Source: Hyphomonas johnsonii MHS-2 (GTDB lineage: Bacteria > Pseudomonadota > Alphaproteobacteria > Caulobacterales > Hyphomonadaceae). From it: DNA of 64,000 nucleotides. The stretch is from NCBI RefSeq assembly GCF_000685275.1, contig NZ_ARYK01000006.1, forward strand, positions 210,028 through 274,027, given 5' to 3'. A program made the translations under genes and the position numbers. The notes under the pieces were generated by a model. That model was not told the origin of the DNA, made no database searches, and worked only from the letters and a program-made list of their open reading frames with translations. This document shows positions 9,411 to 17,773 of this stretch, in pieces. The first letter of the stretch is position 1, and the number at the start of each line of letters is the position of its first letter.

Positions 9411-10453
9411 TTTCCATCGCCCTTTTCGGTCCGACGCTGGTGTCATTCGTCCTGTGCCTTGTGGTCATGCGGCTGGGAATCAAGGATGCCCCCGATGGCG
9501 GCCGCAAGACGCAGGCTGCGCCCGTGCCCAGCGCGGGCGGCCTCGCCGTCCTCGCCACCGCACTTGCCTTCTACTTCGCCCTGGCGTCCCCTAATGTAGC
9601 CGGCTTCGTGCCTCTCATCCTCCTCGTCGCCGCGGCCGCCCTGGTCGGCCTTGTCGATGATGTCCGGGGCTTGCAGGCGCGCTACAAGTTCGGCCTGTCA
9701 GGCCTGATGTGCGTGCTGGCGGCGGCCTATGGCCCGCACCTTGAAACCTTCTACCTTCCCGGCGGGCCGGACGGTGGCTGGCCCCTGCCTGCCTGGATCG
9801 CGATCCTCGGGGCAGCGCTCTGGTTGTTCGTCATCATCAACGGCACGAATTTCATGGACGGCGCGAACGGCCTGGCCATGGGCAGCGCGGCCAGCATGCT
9901 CTATCCAACCGCGCTGATGCTGTTTCCTCATGCCTGGTTCAGCGCCGATTCTGCCCTTCCTGGCACGATGGTCGTGCTGTCTGTCCTGACAGCGCAGGCC
10001 ATTCTCGGGTTCCTGTTCTGGAACCTGCGCGGCAAGCTCTATGCCGGTGATGTCGGGGCGCTCGGCGCCGGTGCGGTCATCGCGGTATCCGGCCTCGTCC
10101 TGGCGCGCACCTATTCCGTCTGGGTGCCGGCGACCCTGACCCTGCCGTTCCTGGTGGACATTCTGCTGACGATGGCCTGGCGTGCCCGGCAGGGCGGCAA
10201 CCTGTTCCACCCGCACCGCGACCATGCCTACCAGCTGTTCCTGCGGGCAGGCTGGCCGCACTGGTGTGTCGCACTTCTCTGGTGGGGCTTTTGCATCGTG
10301 TGCGGCGTGGCGCCGGTGGTCGCAATCGACGCCTCGACACCGTCGGACGCGACGGCGTTCTGGATATTCATCACGTTGTGCACGACCGGTTCTGCCCTGT
10401 GGTTCTGGCAACGCGCCGTAATCGGCGGGCGCCTGAAACGCGAAGGCCTTTAG
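9407..10453 (+). CDS. MraY/WecA-family undecaprenyl-phosphate glycosyl-1-phosphate transferase
   Basis: An integral membrane enzyme (348 residues, about 10-11 hydrophobic segments) predicted to transfer a sugar-1-phosphate from a UDP-sugar to undecaprenyl phosphate and start a cell-envelope glycan. Diagnostic motifs are the acidic GLVDDVRGL loop, NFMDGANGLAMG, and the cytoplasmic HPHRDHAYQ loop, which resembles the HRSHAYQ loop of WbpL-type transferases rather than MraY. The GTG start is chosen because it overlaps the ispE stop (GTGA); extending upstream would run into ispE in another frame. The pairing with ispE and the convergent ispB makes a lipid-carrier neighbourhood. The sugar substrate cannot be told from sequence. 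Confidence 0.88.
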   Translation: MISIALFGPTLVSFVLCLVVMRLGIKDAPDGGRKTQAAPVPSAGGLAVLATALAFYFALASPNVAGFVPLILLVAAAALVGLVDDVRGLQARYKFGLSGLMCVLAAAYGPHLETFYLPGGPDGGWPLPAWIAILGAALWLFVIINGTNFMDGANGLAMGSAASMLYPTALMLFPHAWFSADSALPGTMVVLSVLTAQAILGFLFWNLRGKLYAGDVGALGAGAVIAVSGLVLARTYSVWVPATLTLPFLVDILLTMAWRARQGGNLFHPHRDHAYQLFLRAGWPHWCVALLWWGFCIVCGVAPVVAIDASTPSDATAFWIFITLCTTGSALWFWQRAVIGGRLKREGL

Positions 10454-11463
10454 TAGGCCCGACTGACGCAGAAATCCGCAAGGTCTTCGAGAGCGTCGCG
10501 ATAGATGCTGGCCGGAAGCGTGCGGAGGGCGCCCTTGGCGAGTGCCGCATAGGCTTCCGCTTCCTGCACGGTGGCTTCGGCTGCGCCAGTCGCCCGGATC
10601 AGGTGAACGGCGTGCGCGAGGTCCTGTTCGGACTGGGTTTCGGGATCGAGCGCCGTCTCCCAGAATTCGCGATCTTCATCAGAACCGCGCCGACGCGCGA
10701 TGATCACGGGCAGGGTGATCTTGCATTCCCGGAAATCGTCGCCGACCGACTTTCCGATGACCGTGGTGGTGCCGCCATAATCAAGCACATCGTCAATGAT
10801 CTGGAAGGCGAGGCCGAGATTCTTGCCGTAGGTTGCCAGAGCAGCGGCGTGTTCGGCCCCATCGGCCGACATGGCGCCGGTTTCGGCGGCGGCTTCGAAC
10901 AGTGCACCCGTCTTGGCCTCGACGATGGCCAGGTAGTCTTCGGTGGGCAGGTCGCGCTTCTGCATGGCGGCGAGCTGGCGGACTTCGCCCTCGGCAATCG
11001 TCGTGGATGCAGTGGCAAGGCGGTTCAGGATTTCGAGATTGTTGGTCTCGACCAGCAGGTTGAACGCACGGGCAAACAGGAAATCGCCAACCAGGATCGA
11101 AGCCTTGTTGCCCCATATCGCCTTGGCCGCGGGCTTGCCGCGCCGCAGGTCGCTTTCATCGACGACATCGTCGTGCAGCAAGGTGGCGGTGTGGATGAAT
11201 TCGACGGCCGCAGCCAGCGCGTGAGTCTGTTCGTTCGCCTTGCCCACAGCGGCAGCTGCAATCAGCGTGATCATTGGCCGGAGGCGCTTGCCGCCAGCAG
11301 AAACGATATAGCCGGACAGGTCGGGAATGATCGCGACGGGGCTTGCCGCCCGTGTGGCGAGGAGGACTTCCACGGCTGCCAAATCGTCGGCAACGAGGTC
11401 CTGCATCCGCTCGACAACCGACTCGATGGCCGCCTTGGTCTTGGGTCTTGGCGCGAGGGTCAA
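10450..11463 (-). CDS. ispB: Polyprenyl diphosphate synthase (octaprenyl type)
   Basis: A trans-long-chain prenyltransferase that extends FPP with IPP to make the quinone side chain. The family motifs are present: GGKRLRPM, the first Asp-rich motif (LLHDDVVDESDLRRG), the KASILVGDFLFARA segment and the second Asp-rich motif (IIDDVLDYGG). Start choice: a TTG with AGGAG eight bases upstream gives 337 residues; another TTG nine codons earlier (11490) is possible but lacks a ribosome site. The stop overlaps the stop of the convergent transferase gene by 4 bp. Chain length (octa- versus other) is inferred from family similarity only. Confidence 0.93.
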   Translation of the reverse strand: MTLAPRPKTKAAIESVVERMQDLVADDLAAVEVLLATRAASPVAIIPDLSGYIVSAGGKRLRPMITLIAAAAVGKANEQTHALAAAVEFIHTATLLHDDVVDESDLRRGKPAAKAIWGNKASILVGDFLFARAFNLLVETNNLEILNRLATASTTIAEGEVRQLAAMQKRDLPTEDYLAIVEAKTGALFEAAAETGAMSADGAEHAAALATYGKNLGLAFQIIDDVLDYGGTTTVIGKSVGDDFRECKITLPVIIARRRGSDEDREFWETALDPETQSEQDLAHAVHLIRATGAAEATVQEAEAYAALAKGALRTLPASIYRDALEDLADFCVSRAY

Positions 11464-11497
11464 GAAGCGAACTCCTGTTGGGTGCGGCAATGCTTAT

Positions 11498-11525
11498 TAT
11501 CTATGTTTATGCCACGAGAGTCCAA
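11498..11525 (-). promoter_or_regulatory. Candidate sigma70-type promoter for ispB
   Basis: On the minus strand TTGGAC (-35) is separated by 16 bp from TAGATA (-10), about 35 bp upstream of the TTG start favoured for ispB. This was recognised by eye from hexamer similarity only. Confidence 0.4.
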
Positions 11526-11635
11526 AGAACGACGCGGCACCGGGCCGCAGCTATATGGGCCAAGTCTGGCGCCGATGCTAGAGCGTCCATATTCAGGGGC
11601 TGGAACGCCTCCGTGTTTTGGGGTTTATACACAGT

Positions 11636-12118
11636 ATGAAAACACTCATCGCCGTCGCCGCCCTTGGTCTCGTTTCTGCCTGCGCAAGCCACGTTCCTTA
11701 CGGACCGGCCGCGTCCAGCTCGGCAGCGGGATATACCTCACAGAAAATCGAAACCGGCCGCTACCGGGTATCCTACACAGACAAGGATCCCCAGCGTGCA
11801 CGGGACATGGCGCTGCTTCGCGCAGCCGAGATCACGCTTCAGGAAGGCAACGACTGGTTCGAGGTGACAGGCGGATATACCGACGCCAGCCCGGCGGGAC
11901 GCGGCGGCGGAACGTCTGTCAGTGTCGGCGGGTCGTCCGGGTCGCGCGGCTATAGCGGCGTTGGCGTCGGGGTCGGCATCGGCTTTCCGATCGGCGGCAG
12001 TAGCGGAAAAGTGACTGAAGTGCTGGATTTCGTCATCGGCGAAGGGGCCAAGCCGGACCGGCCGACCGTCTATGACGCGCGCTCTGTCGACATCAACCTG
12101 CGTGGCAATGCGCCCTGA
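11636..12118 (+). CDS. CC0125/CC1285-family lipoprotein
   Basis: A 160-residue exported lipoprotein. The signal peptide (KTLIAVAALGLVSAC) ends in a lipobox with Cys16. The mature part carries the family pattern YRVSYTDKDPQRARDMALLRAAEITL followed by DWFEV (quoted in pieces: Y-x-V-x-Y, then A-L-L-R-A-A-E). A Gly/Ser-rich low-complexity stretch follows (about 90-125, alternating GVGVGVGIGFPIGG), then a C-terminal strand-rich end. The family is typical of Caulobacterales relatives and has no known function. The start chosen (ATG after TTTATACACAGT) gives the clean signal peptide; an upstream ATG adds six residues. Its TGA overlaps the ATG of the DUF2007 gene. Confidence 0.85.
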   Translation: MKTLIAVAALGLVSACASHVPYGPAASSSAAGYTSQKIETGRYRVSYTDKDPQRARDMALLRAAEITLQEGNDWFEVTGGYTDASPAGRGGGTSVSVGGSSGSRGYSGVGVGVGIGFPIGGSSGKVTEVLDFVIGEGAKPDRPTVYDARSVDINLRGNAP

Positions 12119-12324
12119 TGGAAGAGATATTCCGTACCAATGATCCGGTGAAGCTGTCCTATGTCGAGCATTTGCTGCGGGAGGCGGGCATCGCTTACTT
12201 CGTCGCCGACCAGCACATCTCGGCCGTTGAAGGCAATATCGGTGCGTTTCCGCGCCGGGTGATGGTTCGCGAAGACCTCGCCGCGAGAGCCGTTACGGCG
12301 CTGTCCGAGGTCGAGCCGGGGTGA
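12118..12324 (+). CDS. DUF2007 family protein
   Basis: A 68-residue cytoplasmic protein of the DUF2007 (putative signal-transducing) type. It begins with a strand-helix unit (EEIFRTNDPVKLSYVEHLLREAG) in which the domain turns between L and S, and ends with RRVMVREDLAARA, the usual DUF2007 C-terminal beta-alpha unit. The small fold resembles ACT/PII-like domains, and no catalytic residue is evident. It is coupled on both sides: the start overlaps the lipoprotein stop (ATGA) and the stop overlaps the methyltransferase GTG (GTGA). Confidence 0.8.
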   Translation: MEEIFRTNDPVKLSYVEHLLREAGIAYFVADQHISAVEGNIGAFPRRVMVREDLAARAVTALSEVEPG

Positions 12325-13049
12325 TCACCCACAGCGAAGACACGGTTTACCAGGGCCGCGTGAAACTGTTGCAGCCATTGAAGGGATTCCGCGCGGGAAG
12401 CGATTCCCTGCTGCTGGCCGCTGCCCTGGAAAGCCGGGAAAATGGCGCGTTCCTCGAGCTTGGATGCGGGTGTGGCGGCGCGCTGTTGCCGGCGGCGTTC
12501 CGATTGCCGGAGGTGCGGTTCACCGGCGTGGAGATCGATGCGGACATGGTGGCGCTGGCGCAGGCCGGTACGGTGGCGAACGGGTTCGAGACCCGTGTGT
12601 CCGTGCAGGCGGGCGAGGCGTCCGACTGGGTCAAGGCACATGAGAACCGGTTCGACACCGTGTTCGCCAATCCTCCCTATTTCGAGCCGGGCCGGATCTC
12701 GCCACCGGGCGAGGGAAAGGAGACGGCCTACCTTGAATCGCTTGATGTTTCCGGCTGGGTGAAGGCCATGGTGTTCGCCGCCAGGCCGCGCGCGCCCGTG
12801 GTGCTTGTCCACCGGGCGGCCGAACTGGCGCGCATCCTGACGGCGATGGACAGGCAGACCGGGGACATCACCGTCCTGCCGGTTGCCTCCAAGCCTGGCG
12901 AGGAGGCGCGGCGGGTGCTGGTAAGGGGGCGCAAGGGCTTGAAGCGGGGGCCGGTCAGGTTGCTGGCACCGATCTACACGCATGACAGGGGCGGGGAGCG
13001 GTCGACCGTAGGGCATGATGTGGCGGCGGGACGGGCACTGCAATGGTAG
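12321..13049 (+). CDS. tRNA1(Val) (adenine37-N6)-methyltransferase-like protein
   Basis: A 242-residue SAM-dependent methyltransferase of the TrmN6/YfiC (COG4123) group. The SAM-binding strand-loop is FLELGCGCGGALL (about 44-56), the acidic residue after strand 2 is in GVEIDADM, and the catalytic N-P-P-Y motif is FANPPYFEP (about 113-121), typical of N6-adenine and amino methyltransferases. The N-terminal YQGRVKLLQPLKGFRAGSDS segment matches the family start and supports the GTG start that overlaps the DUF2007 stop. A tRNA adenine target is inferred from the family; the substrate is not proven. Confidence 0.85.
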   Translation: MITHSEDTVYQGRVKLLQPLKGFRAGSDSLLLAAALESRENGAFLELGCGCGGALLPAAFRLPEVRFTGVEIDADMVALAQAGTVANGFETRVSVQAGEASDWVKAHENRFDTVFANPPYFEPGRISPPGEGKETAYLESLDVSGWVKAMVFAARPRAPVVLVHRAAELARILTAMDRQTGDITVLPVASKPGEEARRVLVRGRKGLKRGPVRLLAPIYTHDRGGERSTVGHDVAAGRALQW

Positions 13050-13169
13050 GGCAGGGCGCGGCATGGGTGAGGTGTGGGTGAGGTGGGGCCGGACCCGGTT
13101 CTGCCTTGAATTCATTCACGGGCCACCCACCTCAAACCGACGACAGGAATCTTCAGGAGGACCTGTTAC

Positions 13170-13307
13170 GTGGTATTCGGTGTCGTCTTCTTCGGATTTG
13201 CCATTTTCGGGCTGGCCATTGCCTTGCTCGGGCATCCGGCATTCTACCGCGCGCTGACCGGGCGCAAGAGCGGGTCTGCCGACCACCCCGACTCCAAGGG
13301 CCTCTAG
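13170..13307 (+). CDS. 45-residue single-pass membrane protein
   Basis: A short gene supported by a near-perfect ribosome site (AGGAGG, 9 bp before a GTG). The predicted protein starts with a hydrophobic helix (VVFGVVFFGFAIFGLAIALL) running from residue 2 to about 21. A polar, slightly basic tail follows (GHPAFYRALTGRKSGSADHPDSKGL). Codon use is like that of its neighbours (GC-rich third positions). It sits 62 bp before glyQ on the same strand and could be co-transcribed with it. I do not recognise a family. Similar very short membrane proteins are often missed in annotation. Confidence 0.65.
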   Translation: MVFGVVFFGFAIFGLAIALLGHPAFYRALTGRKSGSADHPDSKGL

Positions 13308-13369
13308 TGCTTGCGCCGCACGGCGCTGCCTTGTAGTCCGGGCCGGACGTCAATTTCCGGACATTTCCC

Positions 13370-14272
13370 ATGCCTGCGCCCAAAGCCCAGCCGAAACCGA
13401 AATCCTTCCAGGACCTGATCCTGATCCTGCAGGCCTATTGGGCCGATCAGGGCTGCGCGATCCTGCAGCCCTACGACATGGAAGTCGGCGCCGGGACGCT
13501 GCACCCGGGCACCGTGCTGCGGGCGCTGGGGCCGAAGAACTGGCGGGCGGCCTATGTGCAGCCGTCGCGGCGACCCAAGGATGCGCGGTATGGCGAAAAC
13601 CCGAACCGGCTGGGCCACTATTACCAGTTCCAGGTGATCCTGAAGCCGAACCCGGCGAACCTGCAGGACCTGTACCTGACAAGCCTTTACAAGATCGGCA
13701 TCGATCCGATGGTGCACGATATCCGCTTCGTGGAAGACGATTGGGAAAACCCGACCGTCGGCGCATGGGGCCTTGGCTGGGAAGTCTGGTGCGACGGGAT
13801 GGAAGTCAGCCAGTACACCTATTTCCAGCAGGTCGGCGGGCTCGACGTGTTCCCGGTTTCGGGCGAACTGACCTACGGGCTGGAACGCCTCGCCATGTAT
13901 GTCTTCGGCGTGGACAATGTCTACGACCTGCCCTTCAACGACCCGGACTCTGCCGTGCCGCTGACCTATGGCGATGTGTTCCTCGAGAACGAGCGCCAGC
14001 AATCGGCCTTCAATTTCGAACACTCTGATGTCGAGATGCTGAAACGCTGGTTTGCCGATTGCGAGAGCCAGTCGAACGCGCTGCGCGATGCGGGCAAGCC
14101 GCTGCCGGCCTATGACTACGCCCTCAAGGCCAGCCACACGTTCAACCTGATCGACGCGCGCGGCGCGATCAGCCCGACTGAACGCCAGGCCTATATTGCC
14201 CGTGTGCGCGACCTCGCCCGCGGCGCGGCCGCCCAGTGGGCGGAACAGGAAGAGGCGCGGGCAGCAAGCTGA
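13370..14272 (+). CDS. glyQ: Glycyl-tRNA synthetase alpha subunit
   Basis: The catalytic subunit of the heterotetrameric (alpha2beta2) bacterial GlyRS. The 300-residue class II synthetase shows family motifs: [10 protein letters not shown] at the N-terminus, [16 protein letters not shown], the arginine-containing motif 2 region [21 protein letters not shown], quoted here as two adjacent parts (AAYVQPSRR / [12 protein letters not shown]), [20 protein letters not shown] (motif 3 area, ending in LERLAMY) and the C-terminal [14 protein letters not shown]. Length is normal. The partner glyS lies about 1.1 kb downstream on the same strand, separated by a CDGSH gene and an oppositely oriented gene. 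Confidence 0.97.
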   Translation: MPAPKAQPKPKSFQDLILILQAYWADQGCAILQPYDMEVGAGTLHPGTVLRALGPKNWRAAYVQPSRRPKDARYGENPNRLGHYYQFQVILKPNPANLQDLYLTSLYKIGIDPMVHDIRFVEDDWENPTVGAWGLGWEVWCDGMEVSQYTYFQQVGGLDVFPVSGELTYGLERLAMYVFGVDNVYDLPFNDPDSAVPLTYGDVFLENERQQSAFNFEHSDVEMLKRWFADCESQSNALRDAGKPLPAYDYALKASHTFNLIDARGAISPTERQAYIARVRDLARGAAAQWAEQEEARAAS

Positions 14273-14436
14273 GGCAGTGCCATGCCGGAGCGGGCCGTTC
14301 ACCTGCTGAATGACCACGAGGGGGCGAATTTCCCGGCCTTCATGCTAATTGACGTTTTGGTGATATGACCCCGATCCTGTTGCAGTAGAAGGCGATCGGA
14401 TGCACAGTCGATGCGAAAGCTGCGGAGGACTGATGA

Positions 14437-14679
14437 ATGGCCGAACAACCCAAAATCGCTGGCAAGCAACCGATTCCGGTCGCGGTGGTGGCAGGCAAGA
14501 CCTATTGGTGGTGTGCGTGCGGCCAGTCCAAGAACCAGCCTTTTTGCGACGGCAGCCACAAGGGCACCGCGTTCGAGCCGGTCAGCTGGACAGCCGAAAA
14601 ATCGGGCAACGCGTTCTTCTGTGCCTGCAAGCGCACAGGGAAGGTGCCGCTCTGCGACGGAACGCATAACGGCCTCTAG
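14437..14679 (+). CDS. Tandem CDGSH iron-sulfur domain protein
   Basis: An 80-residue protein with two CDGSH-type [2Fe-2S] binding sites. The first is C-A-C-x9-CDGSH (about 27-41); the second is C-A-C-x9-CDGTH (about 63-77). Each provides three Cys and one His. This layout matches the soluble bacterial and CISD3-like tandem class. No membrane anchor is present, so it is cytosolic. Proposed roles for the family are electron transfer or Fe-S handling. The start has GGAGG 8-10 bases upstream. It lies between glyQ and glyS but a functional link is not evident. Confidence 0.92.
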   Translation: MAEQPKIAGKQPIPVAVVAGKTYWWCACGQSKNQPFCDGSHKGTAFEPVSWTAEKSGNAFFCACKRTGKVPLCDGTHNGL

Positions 14680-14688
14680 GCTGCGCGC

Positions 14689-15174
14689 TTAATCGATTTT
14701 TGCCAGATTATCCCAATAATCGGTGGGGGGGACGCCTTCCATCATGTCGTTGACCATCTGCACGAAGCCGACATTGAAGTAAGAGCGACACAGGGCCCAT
14801 AGGTTCCGGGCGCGCTCGGTGCCGAGTACAAAATAGATGACGCCGCGATAGGATTCCCAGGCTTCCTTGTCCATGGCGCCGCTCTTGTACTGGAGCCATT
14901 CGAATTCGCGGGCGCGCATCTGGCCGATCATCCAGAAGATCAGCCTGGTCTTCTCTTCAAAACTGGGCGTTTCCGTCTGCGAGAAGATGCGCCCCAAGTC
15001 GGGGTGTTCGACGAATTTGTAGACGCCGCTCTGGTCGTTCGCCAACTGGGCCTGCCGCGATTCCGAGCGCAACAGCGCGGTGCCCTGCCTGACCTGAATG
15101 GCGACATAAATAAGTGTCGCGACGACTGCGACGACGCCAACGATTTGAGCCGCGTAGGCGATCTGTTCGAGCAT
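14689..15174 (-). CDS. Membrane-anchored protein of unknown function
   Basis: A 161-residue protein with one N-terminal membrane helix (IVGVVAVVATLIYVAIQV, about 10-27). A mostly helical region rich in aromatic residues follows (FWMIGQMRAREFEWLQY; RNLWALCRSYFNVGF). The topology and size resemble the NWN-anchored paralogues near 45-49 kb, but the anchor motif is different, so I keep them apart. The start is the ATG preceded by AGGGGAAAC; an in-frame extension upstream has no hydrophobic or conserved features and is rejected. Function unknown. The gene is convergent with the CDGSH gene and divergent from glyS. Confidence 0.75.
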   Translation of the reverse strand: MLEQIAYAAQIVGVVAVVATLIYVAIQVRQGTALLRSESRQAQLANDQSGVYKFVEHPDLGRIFSQTETPSFEEKTRLIFWMIGQMRAREFEWLQYKSGAMDKEAWESYRGVIYFVLGTERARNLWALCRSYFNVGFVQMVNDMMEGVPPTDYWDNLAKID

Positions 15175-15345
15175 GGTGATGTTTCCCCTGAGTATCGCCC
15201 GGACCTTGCAGGATTCCTGCTGGCTTTGCCAAGCCTTGGCGCGATCAATGGGTTTTGCCGGCAGGGCCGATGGGCGCCCCAGACTTGACCCCGGCGCAGG
15301 CGCGTCTATGCCGTGCAGGTTCAATTCCCAACGGCTGGACTCCCT

Positions 15346-17556
15346 ATGGCTGACCTACTGCTCGAGATATTTTCCGAGGAAATCCCTGCACGCATGCAGG
15401 CCAAGGCCGAGGCCGATCTCGGCAAGGCGCTGGGCGATGCGCTGACCGGGGCGGGCCTGGCCTTTGATGCGCTGGAAACGGCCAGCGGGCCGCGCCGCCT
15501 GTCGGTCAACGTGACGGGCCTGCCGGTGAAATCGGCGGACGTGTCGGAAGAACGCAAGGGCCCGAAGGTCGGCTCGCCGGAGCAGGCGATTGCAGGCTTC
15601 CTGAAGGGCGCCGGGCTGACATCGATTGACCAGGCCGAAGTGCGCACGGACCCGAAGAAGGGCGACTTCTACGTTGCCATGCTGGACAAGCCTGGCCGCC
15701 TGACGGCGGACGTGGTGGCCGAGGCCGTGCCGGCGATCATTCGCGGGTTCCATTGGCCGAAGAGCATGCGCTGGGGCACGGGCGAGCTGCACTGGGTGCG
15801 TCCGCTGCAGGGGATTGTGTGCGTCCTGGACGGCAAGGTCGTGCCGTTCGAGGTCGATGGCCTTGCCAGCGGCAACCAGACCGAGGGGCACCGGGTGCAC
15901 GGGCGCGGGCCGTTCACGGTGACGGGCTGGGCCGATTATTCAAAGCAGCTGGAAGGCAAGGGCCATGTGCGGCTGACGCGCGCTGCGCGGCGCGACGTGA
16001 TTGCCAAGGGCATTGCGGACGTGTGCGCCAGGGCGGGCCTGGAATGGGTGGAAGACGCAGGCCTGCTGGAAGAGGTTACGGGCCTCGCCGAATGGCCGGT
16101 CGTGGTGCTGGGTGACATGGACCCGGCCTTCCTGGACCTGCCGCCGGAAGTGATCACGCTGTCGATGCGCACGCACCAGAAATATTTCGCGGTGAACGAC
16201 AAGAAGACCGGCAAGCTGGCACCGCATTTCATCGTGGTCGCCAATATCGATGCGTCTGATGGTGGTAAACAGATCGCGGCGGGCAATGCGCGGGTTCTCT
16301 CGGCGCGGCTCGAGGATGGCCGGTTCTTCTGGGACAAGGACAAGGCGACGAAGCTGGATGATATGGCGGCAAAGCTGTCGACGATTGCGTTCAAGGAAGA
16401 GTTGGGCAGCCTTGGTGACAAGGTGGAGCGCGTGGCGGCACTGGCGCGCGAACTGGCGCCGGCCGTGGGCGCGGATGCCGACCTGGCAGAGCGTGCGGCG
16501 CGGCTGTGCAAGGCCGACCTTGTGTCGGAAATGGTTGGCGAGTTCCCGGAACTGCAGGGCGTGATGGGGCGGTATTATGCGCTGGCGGCGGGCGAGCCGG
16601 CCTCTGTCGCTGATGCGATCCGCGACCATTACAAGCCGCAGGGGCCATCAGACGCCGTGCCGACAGACCCGGTGAGCATTGCCGTGGCGCTGGCAGACAA
16701 GCTGGACACGCTGGTGGGTTTCTGGGCGATTGACGAGAAGCCGACGGGATCGAAGGATCCGTTTGCGCTGCGCCGCGCGGCGTTGGGCGTGGTGCGGATT
16801 GTGTTGGAGAGCGAAAATCGGATCAGCTTGTTGGGCGTGATGTACGCCATGGAAGAGCGTTACCTGCAATTCACAAAATCAAAGCTTGAACACTATCCTA
16901 TGGCTGTCAAATCGTTGGCAAACGTTGAGGTGAAAGCGCGCCGAGGCAAACCGAGTCTTCTTACGCTTTTGGAGTACATCCGGGCTATGGAAAGCGATGC
17001 AAGATATCGATCTTACTGGAGCCAATGTTCTGACCTCCTCTCCTTCTTCGCAGACCGCCTGAAACAATACCTACGCGACCAGGGCCAGCGGCATGACCTG
17101 ATTGATGCGGTGTTTGCGCTGGGCGAGGATGATCTTGTGTTGATCACGCGGCGGGTCGAGGCGCTGGGAGCGTTCCTTGATACCGAAGACGGCGCGACGC
17201 TGCTGGCGGGCTACAAGCGCGCGGCGAATATATTGAGAGCCGAAGAGAAGAAGGGCGCGCTGCCGGAGAATCTTTCCGTCGATGCCGCGCTCATCAAAAA
17301 GGGCCCCAAGGAAGAGCAGGCGCTGTATGCGGCGCTGACTGCTGTGCGGAGCGCCATCGCGGCACCGCTGAAGGCCGAGGATTTCGCCGGGGTGATGAGC
17401 GAGCTGGCGAAGCTGCGCAGCCCCGTCGATGCCTTCTTCGAGGGTGTCATGGTGAATGACGGTGATGCGGCGGTGCGGGCGAATCGCCTCGCCTTGCTGA
17501 CCGATGTTCGCGCTACCCTTCACCAGGTCGCCGATTTCTCGTTGATCGAAGGGTAA
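15346..17556 (+). CDS. glyS: Glycyl-tRNA synthetase beta subunit, with an atypical internal insertion
   Basis: The beta subunit of heterotetrameric GlyRS, involved in tRNA binding (736 residues; family members are usually nearer 690). Family landmarks are LLLEIFSEEIPARMQ at the start, the GPRRLSV segment, LPPEVITLSMRTHQKYFAV, KDPFALRRAALGVVRI, and the C-terminal FAGVMSELAKLRSPVDAFFEGVMV followed by R-x-N-R-L-A-L-L. The start chosen is the ATG before ADLLLEIF. Between VRIVLE (about 485) and LLSFFADRLK (about 564) lies a segment of roughly 60 residues that the family normally lacks or keeps short. Its DNA (about 16861-17040) is only about 47% GC. The frame remains open and the flanks are intact, so the gene looks functional. 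Confidence 0.95.
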   Translation: MADLLLEIFSEEIPARMQAKAEADLGKALGDALTGAGLAFDALETASGPRRLSVNVTGLPVKSADVSEERKGPKVGSPEQAIAGFLKGAGLTSIDQAEVRTDPKKGDFYVAMLDKPGRLTADVVAEAVPAIIRGFHWPKSMRWGTGELHWVRPLQGIVCVLDGKVVPFEVDGLASGNQTEGHRVHGRGPFTVTGWADYSKQLEGKGHVRLTRAARRDVIAKGIADVCARAGLEWVEDAGLLEEVTGLAEWPVVVLGDMDPAFLDLPPEVITLSMRTHQKYFAVNDKKTGKLAPHFIVVANIDASDGGKQIAAGNARVLSARLEDGRFFWDKDKATKLDDMAAKLSTIAFKEELGSLGDKVERVAALARELAPAVGADADLAERAARLCKADLVSEMVGEFPELQGVMGRYYALAAGEPASVADAIRDHYKPQGPSDAVPTDPVSIAVALADKLDTLVGFWAIDEKPTGSKDPFALRRAALGVVRIVLESENRISLLGVMYAMEERYLQFTKSKLEHYPMAVKSLANVEVKARRGKPSLLTLLEYIRAMESDARYRSYWSQCSDLLSFFADRLKQYLRDQGQRHDLIDAVFALGEDDLVLITRRVEALGAFLDTEDGATLLAGYKRAANILRAEEKKGALPENLSVDAALIKKGPKEEQALYAALTAVRSAIAAPLKAEDFAGVMSELAKLRSPVDAFFEGVMVNDGDAAVRANRLALLTDVRATLHQVADFSLIEG

Positions 17557-17773
17557 ACGCCCGCCTGTTCCGGTTTGAAACAGCCCTGGCAGGCAATATC
17601 GCGTGTCAAATGGGTCACGCGCGTTTGACTCCCGGCGGCGGTGCCCCAGAAAACTAGCCTGACGGGCGATTTCACGCACTCTCAGGTCTGGCAATCCGCG
17701 CTGCGATGCAGCATAGGAATTGCAGGTTTTGCGGCAACTATTTTGTCCGCACAGTCTTAAGAGGGTGAATTTC

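Noticed and set aside
12590..12612. A tRNA-like loop sequence (GGGTTCGAGACCCG) resembling a T-arm.
   Set aside because: It lies inside the TrmN6-type coding sequence, and no acceptor, D or anticodon arms can be folded around it.
13050..13169. GT/CA-rich partial dyad (TGAGGTGGG / CCACCCACCTCA) upstream of the small membrane protein, considered as a terminator.
   Set aside because: The pairing is interrupted and no T-tract follows.
14689..15174. Possible sixth full member of the NWN-anchored family near glyS.
   Set aside because: It is a single-pass protein of similar plan, but its anchor lacks the IVV-GVF-G consensus and the NWN motif, so homology cannot be claimed from sequence alone.
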